From the NCBI RefSeq assembly GCF_003856525.1, contig NZ_RJVQ01000007.1, positions 124,001-188,000 of the forward strand: 64,000 nt of DNA, written 5' to 3'. The position numbers were made by a program, and so were the translations under genes. This DNA comes from Vibrio viridaestus (GTDB taxonomy: Bacteria; Pseudomonadota; Gammaproteobacteria; Enterobacterales; Vibrionaceae). Positions 63,997 through 64,000 of the stretch are shown piece after piece; the stretch's first letter is position 1; the number at the start of each line of letters is the position of its first letter. The notes under the pieces are model-generated. The model was not told the DNA's origin. It searched no databases and saw only the letters and a program-made list of their open reading frames with translations.

Positions 63997-64000
63997 GGTT

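Noticed and set aside
1-64000. CRISPR arrays, insertion sequences, prophage or integrative elements
   Set aside because: No regularly spaced repeats, transposase or integrase genes, or tRNA-linked direct repeats were seen; base composition appears even across the catabolic region.

Overview
The window is chromosomal DNA of a moderately AT-rich gammaproteobacterium, most likely a marine copiotroph of the Vibrionales or Oceanospirillales (Marinomonas-like) type. This rests on gene families (TrhO, UspA, CspA, CSS-motif EAL protein, BCCT transporters, GbdR/Dgc/Sox betaine catabolism) and not on any rRNA marker, so the genus is left open. I see no tRNA, rRNA, insertion sequence, phage or CRISPR array.

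Layout. 1-2593 (minus): a PotBCD-type ABC importer, with the last permease cut by the window edge and no ATPase in view. 2809-9343: ordinary genes (a membrane protein, a small Rop-like protein, GNAT, PQQ sugar dehydrogenase, TrhO, an EAL phosphodiesterase), ending in a DUF1330 protein and a carboxymuconolactone-decarboxylase-like protein that share a transcript with a GntR/FCD regulator (9324-10001). 10151-18240 (plus): an eight-kb catabolic operon made of an AA_synth-family protein, alpha/beta hydrolase, flavin reductase, luciferase-like monooxygenase, aldehyde dehydrogenase, BCCT transporter and succinate-semialdehyde-dehydrogenase-like enzyme. 18274-26063: an IclR regulator diverging from purU, folD and a four-subunit sarcosine-oxidase-like complex. 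26117-34810: an AEC carrier diverging from glyA, a second four-subunit sarcosine oxidase and a second purU. 34986-47694: sdaA, a GbdR-type regulator, then dipeptidase-like gene, V4R-like gene, dgcA, dgcB, etfA, etfB, BCCT and a small gene. 47748-64000: unrelated housekeeping, signalling and transport genes (GNATs, uspA, two diguanylate cyclases, csp, a chemoreceptor, LysR and AraC regulators, exporters).

How it fits together. The 27-47 kb part is the lower glycine betaine pathway: dimethylglycine to sarcosine (DgcAB with a dedicated ETF), sarcosine to glycine (SoxBDAG), glycine plus a one-carbon unit to serine (GlyA), serine to pyruvate (SdaA), surplus one-carbon units released as formate (PurU), all probably under GbdR. 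The glycine betaine monooxygenase genes (gbcAB) are not in the window.

The 10-26 kb part is the most interesting. Its enzyme set (two-component flavin monooxygenase, aldehyde dehydrogenase, alpha/beta hydrolase, second aldehyde dehydrogenase, betaine transporter) matches ring opening and deformylation of an N-methylated pyridinium betaine, as known for trigonelline (tgn genes) and, from memory of recent work, homarine (N-methylpicolinate). The adjacent first Sox-like complex has FolD in place of GlyA and a degenerate zinc site in its delta subunit, which fits N-methylglutamate dehydrogenase better than sarcosine oxidase; N-methylglutamate is the expected homarine product. A near-identical 17-bp palindromic site lies before both this operon and the ABC importer at the left edge, so the GntR protein probably controls a regulon that includes a dedicated uptake system. 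The substrate assignment is inference.
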